Source: Planktothrix serta PCC 8927 (GTDB lineage Bacteria > Cyanobacteriota > Cyanobacteriia > Cyanobacteriales > Microcoleaceae). Taken from it: a DNA stretch of 48,304 bases. Each line of letters opens with the position of its first letter. Position 1 is the first letter of the stretch. Where the stretch lies: the NCBI RefSeq assembly GCF_900010725.2, contig NZ_LR734877.1, forward strand, positions 574,130 through 622,433. Direction: 5' to 3'. Under the pieces are notes generated by a model. The model saw only the letters and a list, made by a program, of their open reading frames with translations, had not been told where the DNA came from and ran no database searches. The translations under genes were made by a program, and so were the position numbers. This document shows, in pieces, positions 23,201 to 31,595 of this stretch.

Positions 23201-24577
23201 ATGGTTGATAATGAGCAGTTAATTTATCCGACTGTGGATTTATTTCTGTATGATTTAGGGGAAGGTTTAGGTGAATTAGACACAAAAATTGAGCAAAATA
23301 GAAGGGATTTTTTCACCCGAATTTATGGAGAGAAACTTGATACAGAAATTTTAAACAAAATTAAAAGTGTTGAGGAAAAAGCAGGAGATTATTTACCCTT
23401 ACTGTCTCATCTCCCTGGTTGTATACAACCGTTAAAACAGGGGGATGGTTATTATTCTCCGGTTAAATTAGGAGATACCTATGGGTTACAAATAGACTGT
23501 TCTGGAGAAATAGAAAAGGACGCTAAAAAGAGATTTTCTCCTAAACCTTTAATTAGTTTAGCAGAAAGCAAAACCCTGATTAAAAATCAACTCAATTCCT
23601 GTGAAGGAACAATTGGACAAAGTTGGTTTGTCTGGGGTTTACTAACCTCTCCTGAACAAAATTCTTTGGAAACAGCCCAAAAATGTTATCAACAAATTAA
23701 CTTATTTCCTGATGATAATTGGGAACGAGATTTACAACAAACAGGTGAATTTTTAGGAGCGCATTTTTATGAACTTTGGAAACCGCCATCCCATCAACAT
23801 CAAACTTGTGATTCTGTGCATTTAATCATTTGTTTATTTGATGCTCAACTCAATAATTCCTTGCCAGAGGTTTCAAAAAAAGTTGAACGGATTTATCCTC
23901 AACTGATGCAATTATTTCGCTATCGAAATAAGGTTATTTGGTCATATTGGCAAAGTCGTCAATTAAAAATTGAACTCAAAAAAGCCTATCCTATTATTCA
24001 AACAACGGTTAATAATCTACCGCAACAAGTTGATCAAACTCGGTTGAATTTGAACCAGTTACAGAAAGAATTAGCGGATATATTGAAAATATTATCAATT
24101 TATTCTAATCAATTAAGTAGTTTAGAGGAACAACAATCAACGATTAAAACGAATTTAAAGAATTATCAAAAACGAGTTGACGCTATTGCTGAATTAGACT
24201 TTAATTTCAATTCAGAAGCAACGCGAAAATTTTTAATGTTTTTTAGTGATTATGTTGAAGAAAAATATTTAGAACAAACTAAATCTGACTTAAGAAGTTT
24301 AAATAGTGGATTTAAGCTATTAGAAAATGCGATTAAAACGATAGAGGGAATTATTAGTATTGAACAAACAAAAAGCGATCGCAATCTCAATTTAACGATT
24401 GGTGTTGTTGGTACAGCATTAACCATGAGTGGCGTTACTGCGAGTGTTTTATCTGCCCAACCCGAACCTCCTAAATCTCATGGCGATTTTTCCTTTATGG
24501 CTTCTCCGACTTTTTTTATTAGTAGTTTACCCGTGTTAATTTCAGTGATAATTTTATTATATCGTTTTTTTCGATAA
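23201..24577 (+). CDS. Coiled-coil protein with two C-terminal membrane helices (CHAT-linked)
   Basis: A 458-residue protein. Residues 1-245 form a soluble domain that I do not recognise (PTVDLFLYDLGEGLG, IGQSWFVWGLL, LGAHFYELW). Residues about 255-390 are coiled coil (QVDQTRLNLNQLQKELADI, SLEEQQSTIKTNLKNY). Two membrane segments end the protein: about 397-418 (LTIGVVGTALTMSGVTASVL) and 436-455. This topology, helices and then a membrane hairpin, recalls CorA-like proteins found in conflict systems, but the CorA GMN motif is absent. The start at 23150 would be GTG inside a repeat; the ATG at 23201 with GGGAGAGAG upstream is chosen. It lies 346 bases after the CHAT-coupled gene on the same strand. 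A membrane effector role is inferred. Confidence 0.8.
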   Translation: MVDNEQLIYPTVDLFLYDLGEGLGELDTKIEQNRRDFFTRIYGEKLDTEILNKIKSVEEKAGDYLPLLSHLPGCIQPLKQGDGYYSPVKLGDTYGLQIDCSGEIEKDAKKRFSPKPLISLAESKTLIKNQLNSCEGTIGQSWFVWGLLTSPEQNSLETAQKCYQQINLFPDDNWERDLQQTGEFLGAHFYELWKPPSHQHQTCDSVHLIICLFDAQLNNSLPEVSKKVERIYPQLMQLFRYRNKVIWSYWQSRQLKIELKKAYPIIQTTVNNLPQQVDQTRLNLNQLQKELADILKILSIYSNQLSSLEEQQSTIKTNLKNYQKRVDAIAELDFNFNSEATRKFLMFFSDYVEEKYLEQTKSDLRSLNSGFKLLENAIKTIEGIISIEQTKSDRNLNLTIGVVGTALTMSGVTASVLSAQPEPPKSHGDFSFMASPTFFISSLPVLISVIILLYRFFR

Positions 24578-24589
24578 TTAATAAAAATT

Positions 24590-24694
24590 TATAGTAATCC
24601 GTGTAGGGGTTGGGTCTTCCAACCCAGGTTACAAGAGGGTTGGGAGACCCAACCCCTACGGATTTTGATCACAAATTATTTAGAGTTTCTATAG
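24590..24694. mobile_element. Short MITE-like inverted repeat
   Basis: TATAGTAATCC at the left and the inverted CTATAG end at the right enclose GTAGGGGTTGGGTC and GACCCAACCCCTAC arms, giving a hairpin of about 100 bases. The right end matches that of the element at 19286-19528. It lies between the converging membrane effector gene and htpX and may serve as a terminator for both. Confidence 0.65.
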
Positions 24695-24699
24695 AAGAA

Positions 24700-25548
24700 T
24701 TAGATTTTTTGCTCTAACTTCATTAACGCTTGAATACGAGCTTCTGTAGACGGATGAGTTGAGAATAAATTTGCCATTGTTTTTCCCGAAAAACTATTCA
24801 TAATTAATAAAGGTTCAAAGGCAGGATTTCCTTCAATGGGAATTTGTCTAGCCGTTAAATCTAACCGTTGTAATGCTCTGGCTAAGGCTTTGGGATTTCC
24901 AGTTAATTTAGCCGCACCTGCATCGGCGGAAAATTCCCGTGTTCGAGAAATTGCTAATTGAATCACAGTTGCTGCAATAGGAGCCAGCATAATTGTTAAT
25001 AATAATCCAATGGGATTTCCCCCGCGATTATTATTCCGTGACCCCCCAAACCACATCCCATAACTAGCAAATTGTGCTAACCCAGAAATAGCGCCAGCAA
25101 CGGTTGCAGCTACCGCTTGGGTGAGGGTATCCCGATTATTAACATGGCTTAATTCATGGGCAATAACGGCCTCTAATTCATCTTCGGGTAACAGACTAAT
25201 AATTCCTTCGGTAACAGCAACGGCGGCGTGTTTAGGATCTCGACCTGTGGCGAAAGCATTAGCAGCCGCACTGGGAACAATATAAACGCCAGGGAGAGGT
25301 AAATTAGCGCGATCGCATAATTGTTTTACCATTGCATATAAACCGGGTGCTTGTTCCGGCGTCACGGGTTGAGCATTATAGGCTTTGAGGGCAATTTGAT
25401 CGGAAAAATACCAGCTACCTAAGTTGGTCACGGCGGCGAAGATAATACCCACAAACAAGCCATTAGTTCCCCCAATGACCCAATAGCTAATGCTGACTAA
25501 AAGAGCACTTAATAATCCGAGTAAAGCTACTGTTTTAAATTGATTCAT
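24700..25548 (-). CDS. htpX: Membrane zinc metalloprotease HtpX (M48)
   Basis: A 282-residue membrane protease for quality control of misfolded membrane proteins. Membrane helices at about residues 5-25 and 29-45 precede the zinc motif HELSH (His131-Glu132, His135), and a second helix pair at about 145-200 precedes the third ligand in TREFSADAGA (Glu205). The C-terminal LFSTHPSTEARI is typical of the family. A GTG at 25554 would add two residues; the ATG at 25548 with AGGAAAGTGGG upstream fits better. It stands alone on this strand. Confidence 0.95.
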   Translation of the reverse strand: MNQFKTVALLGLLSALLVSISYWVIGGTNGLFVGIIFAAVTNLGSWYFSDQIALKAYNAQPVTPEQAPGLYAMVKQLCDRANLPLPGVYIVPSAAANAFATGRDPKHAAVAVTEGIISLLPEDELEAVIAHELSHVNNRDTLTQAVAATVAGAISGLAQFASYGMWFGGSRNNNRGGNPIGLLLTIMLAPIAATVIQLAISRTREFSADAGAAKLTGNPKALARALQRLDLTARQIPIEGNPAFEPLLIMNSFSGKTMANLFSTHPSTEARIQALMKLEQKI

Positions 25549-25723
25549 ACCCACTTTCCTAAATTAGGTATCGGCTGTAACCCTTTGTTTTCAGTTCTAT
25601 TTTAGTCTGAAAGTTGCCAACAATAGGAGGAAATACAGACCTAAATAATACGGGTTGACGGAATTCTTGAGAACGGAGTTGTTATACTGAACAAGCATAA
25701 TTTTACCATAAACACAGAAATCT

Positions 25724-26383
25724 ATGAGAGAACTGTTAGCGGATGGCCTGGAGATCTTTGATCGACACAGTGGTTGGATTATTTGGAATCTGTTTTTGGC
25801 GTTTATTCCGTTAGTCTTAAGTTTTTGGCTGTTTCGGAGGAGAAGTATTTCTCGAACTTGGTTTTGGTGGATTATTTATGTCATTTTTATTGCTTTTTTA
25901 CCTAACGCGCCTTATTTACTCACGGATATTGTTCATTTAATTCGCGCAATTCGTGGAAGGTATTCGGTTTGGATTATTACTCTAATTTTTATTCCACTTC
26001 ATACCTTTGCCATTCTTAGTGGGTTAGAAGCTTATGTTGTATCGTTAATTAATCAAAATCATTATCTCAGAAAGCAAGGCGCGAAACAATATATTTTTCT
26101 GTCGGAAATTCTGACTCACCTTTTGTGTGCTATTGGGGTATTTATGGGACGATTTCGGCGCTTTAATAGTTGGGATTTAGTCACTCAGCCAGATGTTGTT
26201 TTCGTTAAAACCTTAGATGATTTAACAACCAAAAAGCCTTTGTTAGTGATTTTTATTACTTTCCTTGCAATTACAATATCCTATAGTTTAATGAAGCAAG
26301 TCACTTTTGGATTAATGCTTCAGTTTCGACGAATTTATTTAGGCTTAGATGAATTAGATCCTGAAGAAATTCTCAAGCGATAA
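25724..26383 (+). CDS. DUF1361 membrane protein
   Basis: A 219-residue protein with about five membrane helices. DUF1361 landmarks are FLPNAPYLLTDIVHLI after the second helix and GRFRRFNSWDLVTQP before the last. Function unknown. It diverges from htpX; the 175-base spacer between them must hold both promoters. A sequence TTGTTATACTGAAC at about 25678 is AT-rich but I see no clear box pair. The C-terminal tail is acidic and faces the cytoplasm if the helix count is right. Confidence 0.88.
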   Translation: MRELLADGLEIFDRHSGWIIWNLFLAFIPLVLSFWLFRRRSISRTWFWWIIYVIFIAFLPNAPYLLTDIVHLIRAIRGRYSVWIITLIFIPLHTFAILSGLEAYVVSLINQNHYLRKQGAKQYIFLSEILTHLLCAIGVFMGRFRRFNSWDLVTQPDVVFVKTLDDLTTKKPLLVIFITFLAITISYSLMKQVTFGLMLQFRRIYLGLDELDPEEILKR

Positions 26384-26390
26384 ATTTAGA

Positions 26391-27056
26391 TCACCGATCA
26401 AAGCGACAAACGTATTTAGGATTAATCGGACATTGAGTAGATGTGAGGGGATTATTTTGAATAAATAAGAAGCGAAGTTTGGTTAAAGCTTTTAAATCGG
26501 TAATATCAACAATTTTGTTATGGTTGAGATAGACTTCAATTAAACTCGTTAAGCTCTGAAGTGGGGAAATATCAGAAATCTGATTATAACTTAAATTAAT
26601 TCGGACTAATTGGGTTAAAGGTTGTAACGGACTAATATCCGTAATTTTATTAAAACTTAAATCCAATTCTTTTAAATCAGTTAAACTTTGTAAGGGAGTG
26701 AGATCAGAAATCTGGTTATTGTTAATTCTCAATGACGTTAAATGGGTTAATCCTGTTAAGGGACTTAAATCCGAGATCAGAAAGGTACTTAAATCTAACC
26801 TTTCTTGTTCAGAAAGCATTTGATTGGCGCGATCGCAATCAGAGGTTCCCACTTGTTGTAATAAAACATCCACAGTTCTCCTCGCTTCCGGTGACAACTG
26901 TTGACGATTAGAACACCAATCTTGAAAGGTTTTAAAGGTTGGTGTATCCGCTTCTGATTGGGCTAAACTCAAAGTGGGTAAACCGATAACGGTTAATATA
27001 AATAAAATTCCGCTTATTCTTTGTTGAATTGTCCTTTTTTTTGAGAGTTTATTCAT
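26391..27056 (-). CDS. Exported leucine-rich repeat protein
   Basis: A 221-residue protein with a signal peptide (hydrophobic residues about 15-32, then SLAQ). A helical part with two Cys (DWCSNRQQLS, SDCDRANQML) leads to five leucine-rich repeats of the internalin SDS22-like type, LxxLxxLxxLxLxxNxIxDI, residues about 88-205. The end has two more Cys in a cap (STQCPINPKYVCRFD). It probably binds protein in the periplasm or at the surface; no partner is evident. A TTG at 27065 lies almost on the ribosome site; the ATG at 27056, with AAGGAGG 10 bases upstream, is chosen. Confidence 0.88.
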   Translation of the reverse strand: MNKLSKKRTIQQRISGILFILTVIGLPTLSLAQSEADTPTFKTFQDWCSNRQQLSPEARRTVDVLLQQVGTSDCDRANQMLSEQERLDLSTFLISDLSPLTGLTHLTSLRINNNQISDLTPLQSLTDLKELDLSFNKITDISPLQPLTQLVRINLSYNQISDISPLQSLTSLIEVYLNHNKIVDITDLKALTKLRFLFIQNNPLTSTQCPINPKYVCRFDR

Positions 27057-27294
27057 AATATGCAATCCTCCTTAAGGGTTGTAATTCAGTATTTTCAGTG
27101 GGTTTTAAATTCAGTGTATAAATTTTTTTAAGATTCTCTATTGTTAGCCTAGCATATCACCAAAGCCAGGACATTTTTTAACAATCTTCCATAACTGACT
27201 GATAAACATCCGTTTCAACACCGGGCTATTCTATGGGATAGGAAGTGCTATTTTAGGAAGGATCAGTATTCAGTTTAGGACGATTTTAGGTTGT
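27057..27294. other. AT-rich spacer, divergent promoter region
   Basis: Lies between the LRR gene and the leader of the lysozyme gene, which diverge, so it should contain both promoters. I see no frame and no convincing box pair. Confidence 0.4.
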
Positions 27295-27384
27295 GTCCTG
27301 ACTCAAGGAGGCTGCTAGGCGAGAGGGAGAAGCCCGGAAACGGATAGACACCTGTGAGCAGAGAATAAAATTTTGACTCAGGAC
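27295..27384 (+). ncRNA. Candidate structured RNA in the lysozyme gene leader
   Basis: GTCCTGACTCA (27295-27305) pairs with TGACTCAGGAC (27374-27384) over 11 positions with one mismatch. Within it CTGCT (27312-27316) pairs with AGCAG (27357-27361), and a CCG-GAAA-CGG tetraloop hairpin sits at 27334-27343. This nested fold is 121 bases upstream of the lysozyme start. It does not match any riboswitch consensus I can recall. It may be a leader element, an independent small RNA, or chance. Confidence 0.35.
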
Positions 27385-27505
27385 AAGAAGATCTAAATTT
27401 TGAGAATGATCGTTTATGATCGAAACCGTATTGTAAAATATGGCGATAAAAATAACAATTGACAACGCGATCGCTAATTTTCCTAATTCCTAAACATCTA
27501 AACCA

Positions 27506-28786
27506 ATGAGTATTCGCGGGATTGACGTTTCTGATTACCAGCCTAACGTAGATTGGCAAGCCGTTGCCCGTTCTGGTATTGCCTTTGCTATTATTAAAGC
27601 AACTGAAGGAGAAAGCTTTGTTTGTGAAGTTTTTCCCCGCTATTGGGAACAAACAAAAACCAATGGTTTAATTCGGGGTGCTTATCATTTTTTTAAACCC
27701 GCCAGTGATCCGATTAAACAAGCCTATCATTTCCTCAAAACCGTTAAACTTCAAGATGGCGATCTTCCTCCGGTTTTGGATATTGAAACGATGGGAGGAT
27801 TAGATGCTACAGCGCTGTGCGATCGCGCGGCACAATGGATTGATATTATTGAAAAAGAAATCGGTTTTCGTCCGATTATTTACACCTATCCTGGGTTTTG
27901 GCAAAAACTCAATACCACCCGTTTTTCCGATTATCCCCTGTGGATTGCTCACTATACCACGGCTGAACAACCGATGATCCCCGGAGGATGGAAAACCTGG
28001 GTATTGTGGCAATTTACCGATCAAGGTCAAGTCGAAGGAATTAGCGGGGGTATAGATGTTAATTTATTTGAAAGTGTTCGGAAAGGAGATCAGGGAACAA
28101 AAGTTGAAAAAATTCAAAACTTACTGAAAAATTCTGGTTATGATCCGGGAATTATTGATGGAGATTTTGGCACGGGTACAGAAACAGCTTTAATCAAATT
28201 TCAACAAACAAAACAGTTAGAAGCTGATGGAATAGCGGGGTTAAAAACCTGGACAGCATTAATGGGACGTTCAGATTCTTTTGTATTACCTGGAGGGAAC
28301 GTTGAACCTACCCCCGAACCTACCCCAGCACCCACTCCCGCACCTGTTCCCAGTATTGAACTGATTGATATTTGTAAAGTTTACAAAGGAAATCCGAATC
28401 AGGATCAAGTTTTAGGGTGGTTACAGCAACAAATTCCCCAAGCGACGTTATTAGAATTTTCTAAACTCTGGCGAAACCAAACAAAAGCACAAACCACTTC
28501 TGTGAAGTTGATTGATGTTTGTAAATATTATCGAGGTTTACCGAATCAAGATCAAGCTTTGCGTTGGTTACAAGAGCAAATTGCACCCACAATTTTAAGT
28601 GAATTAGCTCAAAAATGGAATCAACAAACCCTACCACCACCGAGTATTAAATTACAGGATGTTTGTAAATATTATAAAGGTTTACCGAATCAAGCGGCGG
28701 CATTAGATTGGTTACAAAGTCAAATTCCTGCTGCTACCTTAGATGAATTTGGCAAGAAGTGGCGACAACCTGCACCGAAAAAATAG
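27506..28786 (+). CDS. GH25 lysozyme with peptidoglycan-binding domain and three C-terminal repeats
   Basis: A 426-residue muramidase. The GH25 domain spans about 1-190, with Asp7 in GIDVSDYQ and the catalytic pair Asp92/Glu94 in PVLDIETMG. A peptidoglycan-binding type 1 domain follows at about 191-254 (GTKVEKIQNLLKNSGYDPG). After a Pro/Thr/Glu linker come three copies of a 41-residue repeat (about 284-324, 333-373, 381-421) with the pattern I-L-DVCKYYKGLPNQ-AL-WLQ-QIP-TL-EF-KKW. I do not recognise this repeat. There is no signal peptide, so export would need another route, a holin or lysis. Phage-type endolysin origin is possible, though no phage genes are near. Confidence 0.92.
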   Translation: MSIRGIDVSDYQPNVDWQAVARSGIAFAIIKATEGESFVCEVFPRYWEQTKTNGLIRGAYHFFKPASDPIKQAYHFLKTVKLQDGDLPPVLDIETMGGLDATALCDRAAQWIDIIEKEIGFRPIIYTYPGFWQKLNTTRFSDYPLWIAHYTTAEQPMIPGGWKTWVLWQFTDQGQVEGISGGIDVNLFESVRKGDQGTKVEKIQNLLKNSGYDPGIIDGDFGTGTETALIKFQQTKQLEADGIAGLKTWTALMGRSDSFVLPGGNVEPTPEPTPAPTPAPVPSIELIDICKVYKGNPNQDQVLGWLQQQIPQATLLEFSKLWRNQTKAQTTSVKLIDVCKYYRGLPNQDQALRWLQEQIAPTILSELAQKWNQQTLPPPSIKLQDVCKYYKGLPNQAAALDWLQSQIPAATLDEFGKKWRQPAPKK

Positions 28787-28840
28787 GAGCAGGGGAGAAG
28801 GGGAGCAGTGCGAGCGTCCTCGCTCGCCAACAGTCAACTA

Positions 28841-29437
28841 TTAACTGATTCCACTTGCTAAAATTCCCAGAATTTTATTCACATCTTTGAGATAATATTC
28901 ACTCAAGTCAATGCTTAATGTTTGTCCTTGGAGTTTGAGAAATTGCCAAATACTTCCCGTCGTTACCACACCGTAAATTGTTTTAATCTCTGTTGCTGAT
29001 CGCTGATTAAAAATTTGGGCTGCTACCATTTCTGCTGCACATTGACCTAAACCTGCATTAATATTCTCTTTTTTCGCTTCTACAACAGTAATTACTGGTG
29101 CTGTTATCATCAGAATTTCTGGTGATTTAGTAATAATAAAATCGCAAATACCGTTTAATCCTTTTTGCTCATCTACTGTAAAATCTACACCTGAAAATAA
29201 ATTAATTTCCTCCTGTAATTGTCGTCGCAAATCAACTAAAATGGGTGCAATAATAAGTTCAGAACGTGCCTTTTCACTATTACTTCCTAATGCAATAGGC
29301 AAGTTATAGTTGAGGGTTTCTGTAAGTAAGTTACTAGCGATTAATTCAGGAATATCCACAAAAATATCCTGTTTTTCTAAAGTAGTTAATCCAAAATTCT
29401 GTTTGGCTTTAAATAAACTAAACTCGCTGTAAGACAT
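28841..29437 (-). CDS. PD-(D/E)xK nuclease-like cyanobacterial protein
   Basis: A 198-residue protein. The pattern SEL (residues about 58-60), GICDFIIT (about 96-103) and VVEAKKENI (about 116-124) matches the Glu, Asp and Glu-x-Lys positions of the PD-(D/E)xK fold used by restriction-type nucleases. Similar proteins are common in cyanobacteria as hypotheticals, often noted as type I restriction-related. No partner methylase is near. The frame extends to 29512 through heptamer repeat DNA; the ATG at 29437 is chosen because homologues begin with SYSEFSLFKAK-like sequence. Confidence 0.65.
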   Translation of the reverse strand: MSYSEFSLFKAKQNFGLTTLEKQDIFVDIPELIASNLLTETLNYNLPIALGSNSEKARSELIIAPILVDLRRQLQEEINLFSGVDFTVDEQKGLNGICDFIITKSPEILMITAPVITVVEAKKENINAGLGQCAAEMVAAQIFNQRSATEIKTIYGVVTTGSIWQFLKLQGQTLSIDLSEYYLKDVNKILGILASGIS

Positions 29438-29460
29438 AGGACAAATTGCCTCTATTTTGC

Positions 29461-29510
29461 TGACGGTTGACGGTTGACTATTGGCTGTTGGCTGTTGGCT
29501 GTTGACAGTC
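29461..29510. repeat. Heptamer array (GTTGACG/GTTGGCT type)
   Basis: About seven units of a seven-base repeat with two variants lie upstream of the nuclease-like gene. The same unit is seen at 34010-34036. Confidence 0.8.
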
Positions 29511-29618
29511 AATTATTTCCCTCTCTCCCCCTGCTTCCGGTGTTCCTCCTTTGGACAGAAGGTATAGTAGAACAGAACACCTTCCCATTTCAGGGGATAG
29601 CCTGCGACAATAGCGCCT

Positions 29619-31538
29619 ATGGAAACTTCATCTTTTCACATTACCCTGTTGATGGTGATTACCGTCATTGCAGGGATTACGGCTCAAGTCTTGGCAGACT
29701 ACCTGAAAGTTCCTGCCATCGTCTTTCTGTTATTCTTCGGAATTCTCGCCGGGAATGATGGCTTGGGTTTCGTGCAGCCAAACCTCTTGGGAAGTGGGTT
29801 AGAAGTAATTGTCTCCCTCTCCGTCGCCTTGATTTTATTTGAAGGGGGATTAAGTTTAGACCTGCGGGCGTTAGGTCAAGTTTCGGGCAGTATTCGCAAT
29901 TTAGTCACCTTTGGAACTTTAATCACCCTGATGGGGGCAGGAATGGCTGCCCATTGGTTGGGGGAATTCCCTTGGCCTATTGCCTTTCTGTACGCTTCTT
30001 TAGTGGTAGTTACAGGCCCAACAGTAATCGGGCCATTGTTAAAACAGGTTTCCGTAGACCGTCAGGTATCGGCTTTATTAGAAGGGGAGGGGGTTCTGAT
30101 TGACCCCGTTGGGGCGATTTTAGCGGTTTTAGTGCTCAACGTTGTCTTAAATGGCAATACTGGCCCGTTAGAAATTATGGGACAATTGCTATTACGTTTG
30201 AGTATTGGTGCGGGAATTGGGATGATTGGCGGTGGCATCTTGGGATGGTTCTTGAAAACCGCTAAATTTATGTCAGAAGAATTAAAGAATTTAGTCGTAT
30301 TAGCAGCCCTTTGGGGATTATTTGATATTGCGGAATTGCTAATGAGTGAATCGGGGTTAATGACAACGGTAGTCACGGGAATGATGGTGCGTTATGTGGG
30401 GATTCCCGATATGCGTCAGTTACTCCGATTTAAAGGTCAATTAACGATGTTGGCGGTTTCGGTATTATTTATTTTGTTAGCGGCGGATTTATCCTTAGAT
30501 AGTATTGTGGCTTTGGGATGGGGAAGTGTATTAACGGTTTTTGCCTTAATGTGGGTGGTGCGTCCGATTAATATTTGGCTTTGTACGCTTAATAGTAATC
30601 TGAATTGGCGACAAAAATTATTTGCTTCCTGGGTTTCGCCTAGAGGTATTGTTTCCGCTTCCGTTGCTTCTTTATTTGCAATTTTACTCACCCAACGAGG
30701 AATTAACGGGGGAGATTCAATTAAGGCTTTAGTGTTTTTAACGATTATTATGACGGTGGTGATTCAAGGATTAACTGCTCGATGGATGGCGAAAACATTA
30801 GGAGTTACTTCACATTCCGTCACCGGGGCGGTGATTGTGGGTTCAAATCCTTTAAGTCGATTAATTGCTAAACTCTTCCAAGAACGGGATGAGTTAGTCG
30901 TAATAATTGATACGGATACCGAAGCCTGTGAAAAAGCAAGACAGCAAGGGTTAAGGGTTTATCAAAGTAGTGCTTTAGATCCGAATGTATTGGAAGAAGC
31001 CGGATTAGAATCGATAGGAACGTTTCTAGCTATGACGAATAATGGTGAGGTGAATGTTGTCTTAGCTGAACGTGCAGATGCAGAATTTAAACCGCCCCGT
31101 GTATTGGCTTTGTTTCCCCGTGAACCGCAAACGAAAGCAACGGTTAATCGAGAGAAAGTCCAACAAGCTTTTATCCCCGATTTACCGTTAAAACAGTGGA
31201 ATACCTATCTCGAAGATCGAGAAGTGAAATTAGGAGAAACGGTATTACGTCAACCGGGGTTAGAATTTCAACGGGCGCATCTACAAGCGTTAATTCGGTC
31301 TAGGGAATTAGTGCCTTTATTAATTGAAAGAGGCGGAAATCTTCAAGTCTTACCCGCCTCAGAATCTGGGCAAGTCGGAGATCGGATTATTTATCTACTT
31401 CATGACCCTAAACCGAAGTTACTCAAGCGTTTATCGGGTTCTCAACAGTCTAATTTAACCTTAGAAAAACATCCCGTTGTTGAGGAGGTTCCCATTGAAG
31501 TCGCTTTGAATCATCAACAATCTGCGATGATCAGTTAG
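29619..31538 (+). CDS. Na+/H+ antiporter (CPA1 type) with TrkA-N domain
   Basis: A 639-residue membrane protein. Residues 1-390 carry about twelve membrane helices of the cation:proton antiporter family; the ion-binding region is VVVTGPTVIGPLL and LEGEGVLIDPVGAI, where the usual Asn-Asp pair reads Ile-Asp. An SPRGIVSASVA stretch in the tenth or eleventh helix is typical of NhaP-like proteins. Residues about 400-520 form a Rossmann TrkA-N/RCK domain (AVIVGSNPLSRLIAKL, VVIIDTDTEAC) that binds nucleotide and gates transport; the end resembles a TrkA-C domain (LPASESGQVGDRIIYLL). Role in Na+ and pH homeostasis at the plasma or thylakoid membrane. Which NhaS paralogue it is cannot be said. Confidence 0.92.
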   Translation: METSSFHITLLMVITVIAGITAQVLADYLKVPAIVFLLFFGILAGNDGLGFVQPNLLGSGLEVIVSLSVALILFEGGLSLDLRALGQVSGSIRNLVTFGTLITLMGAGMAAHWLGEFPWPIAFLYASLVVVTGPTVIGPLLKQVSVDRQVSALLEGEGVLIDPVGAILAVLVLNVVLNGNTGPLEIMGQLLLRLSIGAGIGMIGGGILGWFLKTAKFMSEELKNLVVLAALWGLFDIAELLMSESGLMTTVVTGMMVRYVGIPDMRQLLRFKGQLTMLAVSVLFILLAADLSLDSIVALGWGSVLTVFALMWVVRPINIWLCTLNSNLNWRQKLFASWVSPRGIVSASVASLFAILLTQRGINGGDSIKALVFLTIIMTVVIQGLTARWMAKTLGVTSHSVTGAVIVGSNPLSRLIAKLFQERDELVVIIDTDTEACEKARQQGLRVYQSSALDPNVLEEAGLESIGTFLAMTNNGEVNVVLAERADAEFKPPRVLALFPREPQTKATVNREKVQQAFIPDLPLKQWNTYLEDREVKLGETVLRQPGLEFQRAHLQALIRSRELVPLLIERGGNLQVLPASESGQVGDRIIYLLHDPKPKLLKRLSGSQQSNLTLEKHPVVEEVPIEVALNHQQSAMIS

Positions 31539-31565
31539 TCGGTTTAGCTCTTGTTTTAACTTACT

Positions 31566-31588
31566 ATTCCCTGTTCCCTGTTCCCTAT
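31566..31588. repeat. Heptamer array (TTCCCTG), three units
   Basis: Three TTCCCTG-type units lie between the converging antiporter and CorC-type genes. Confidence 0.75.
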
Positions 31589-31595
31589 ACTTTAA

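Noticed and set aside
27275-27652. 125-codon minus-strand frame over the lysozyme leader
   Set aside because: It overlaps the start of the lysozyme gene, and its product has no family features.
29474-29758. 94-codon plus-strand frame before the antiporter
   Set aside because: It overlaps the antiporter gene in another frame and begins in a heptamer array.
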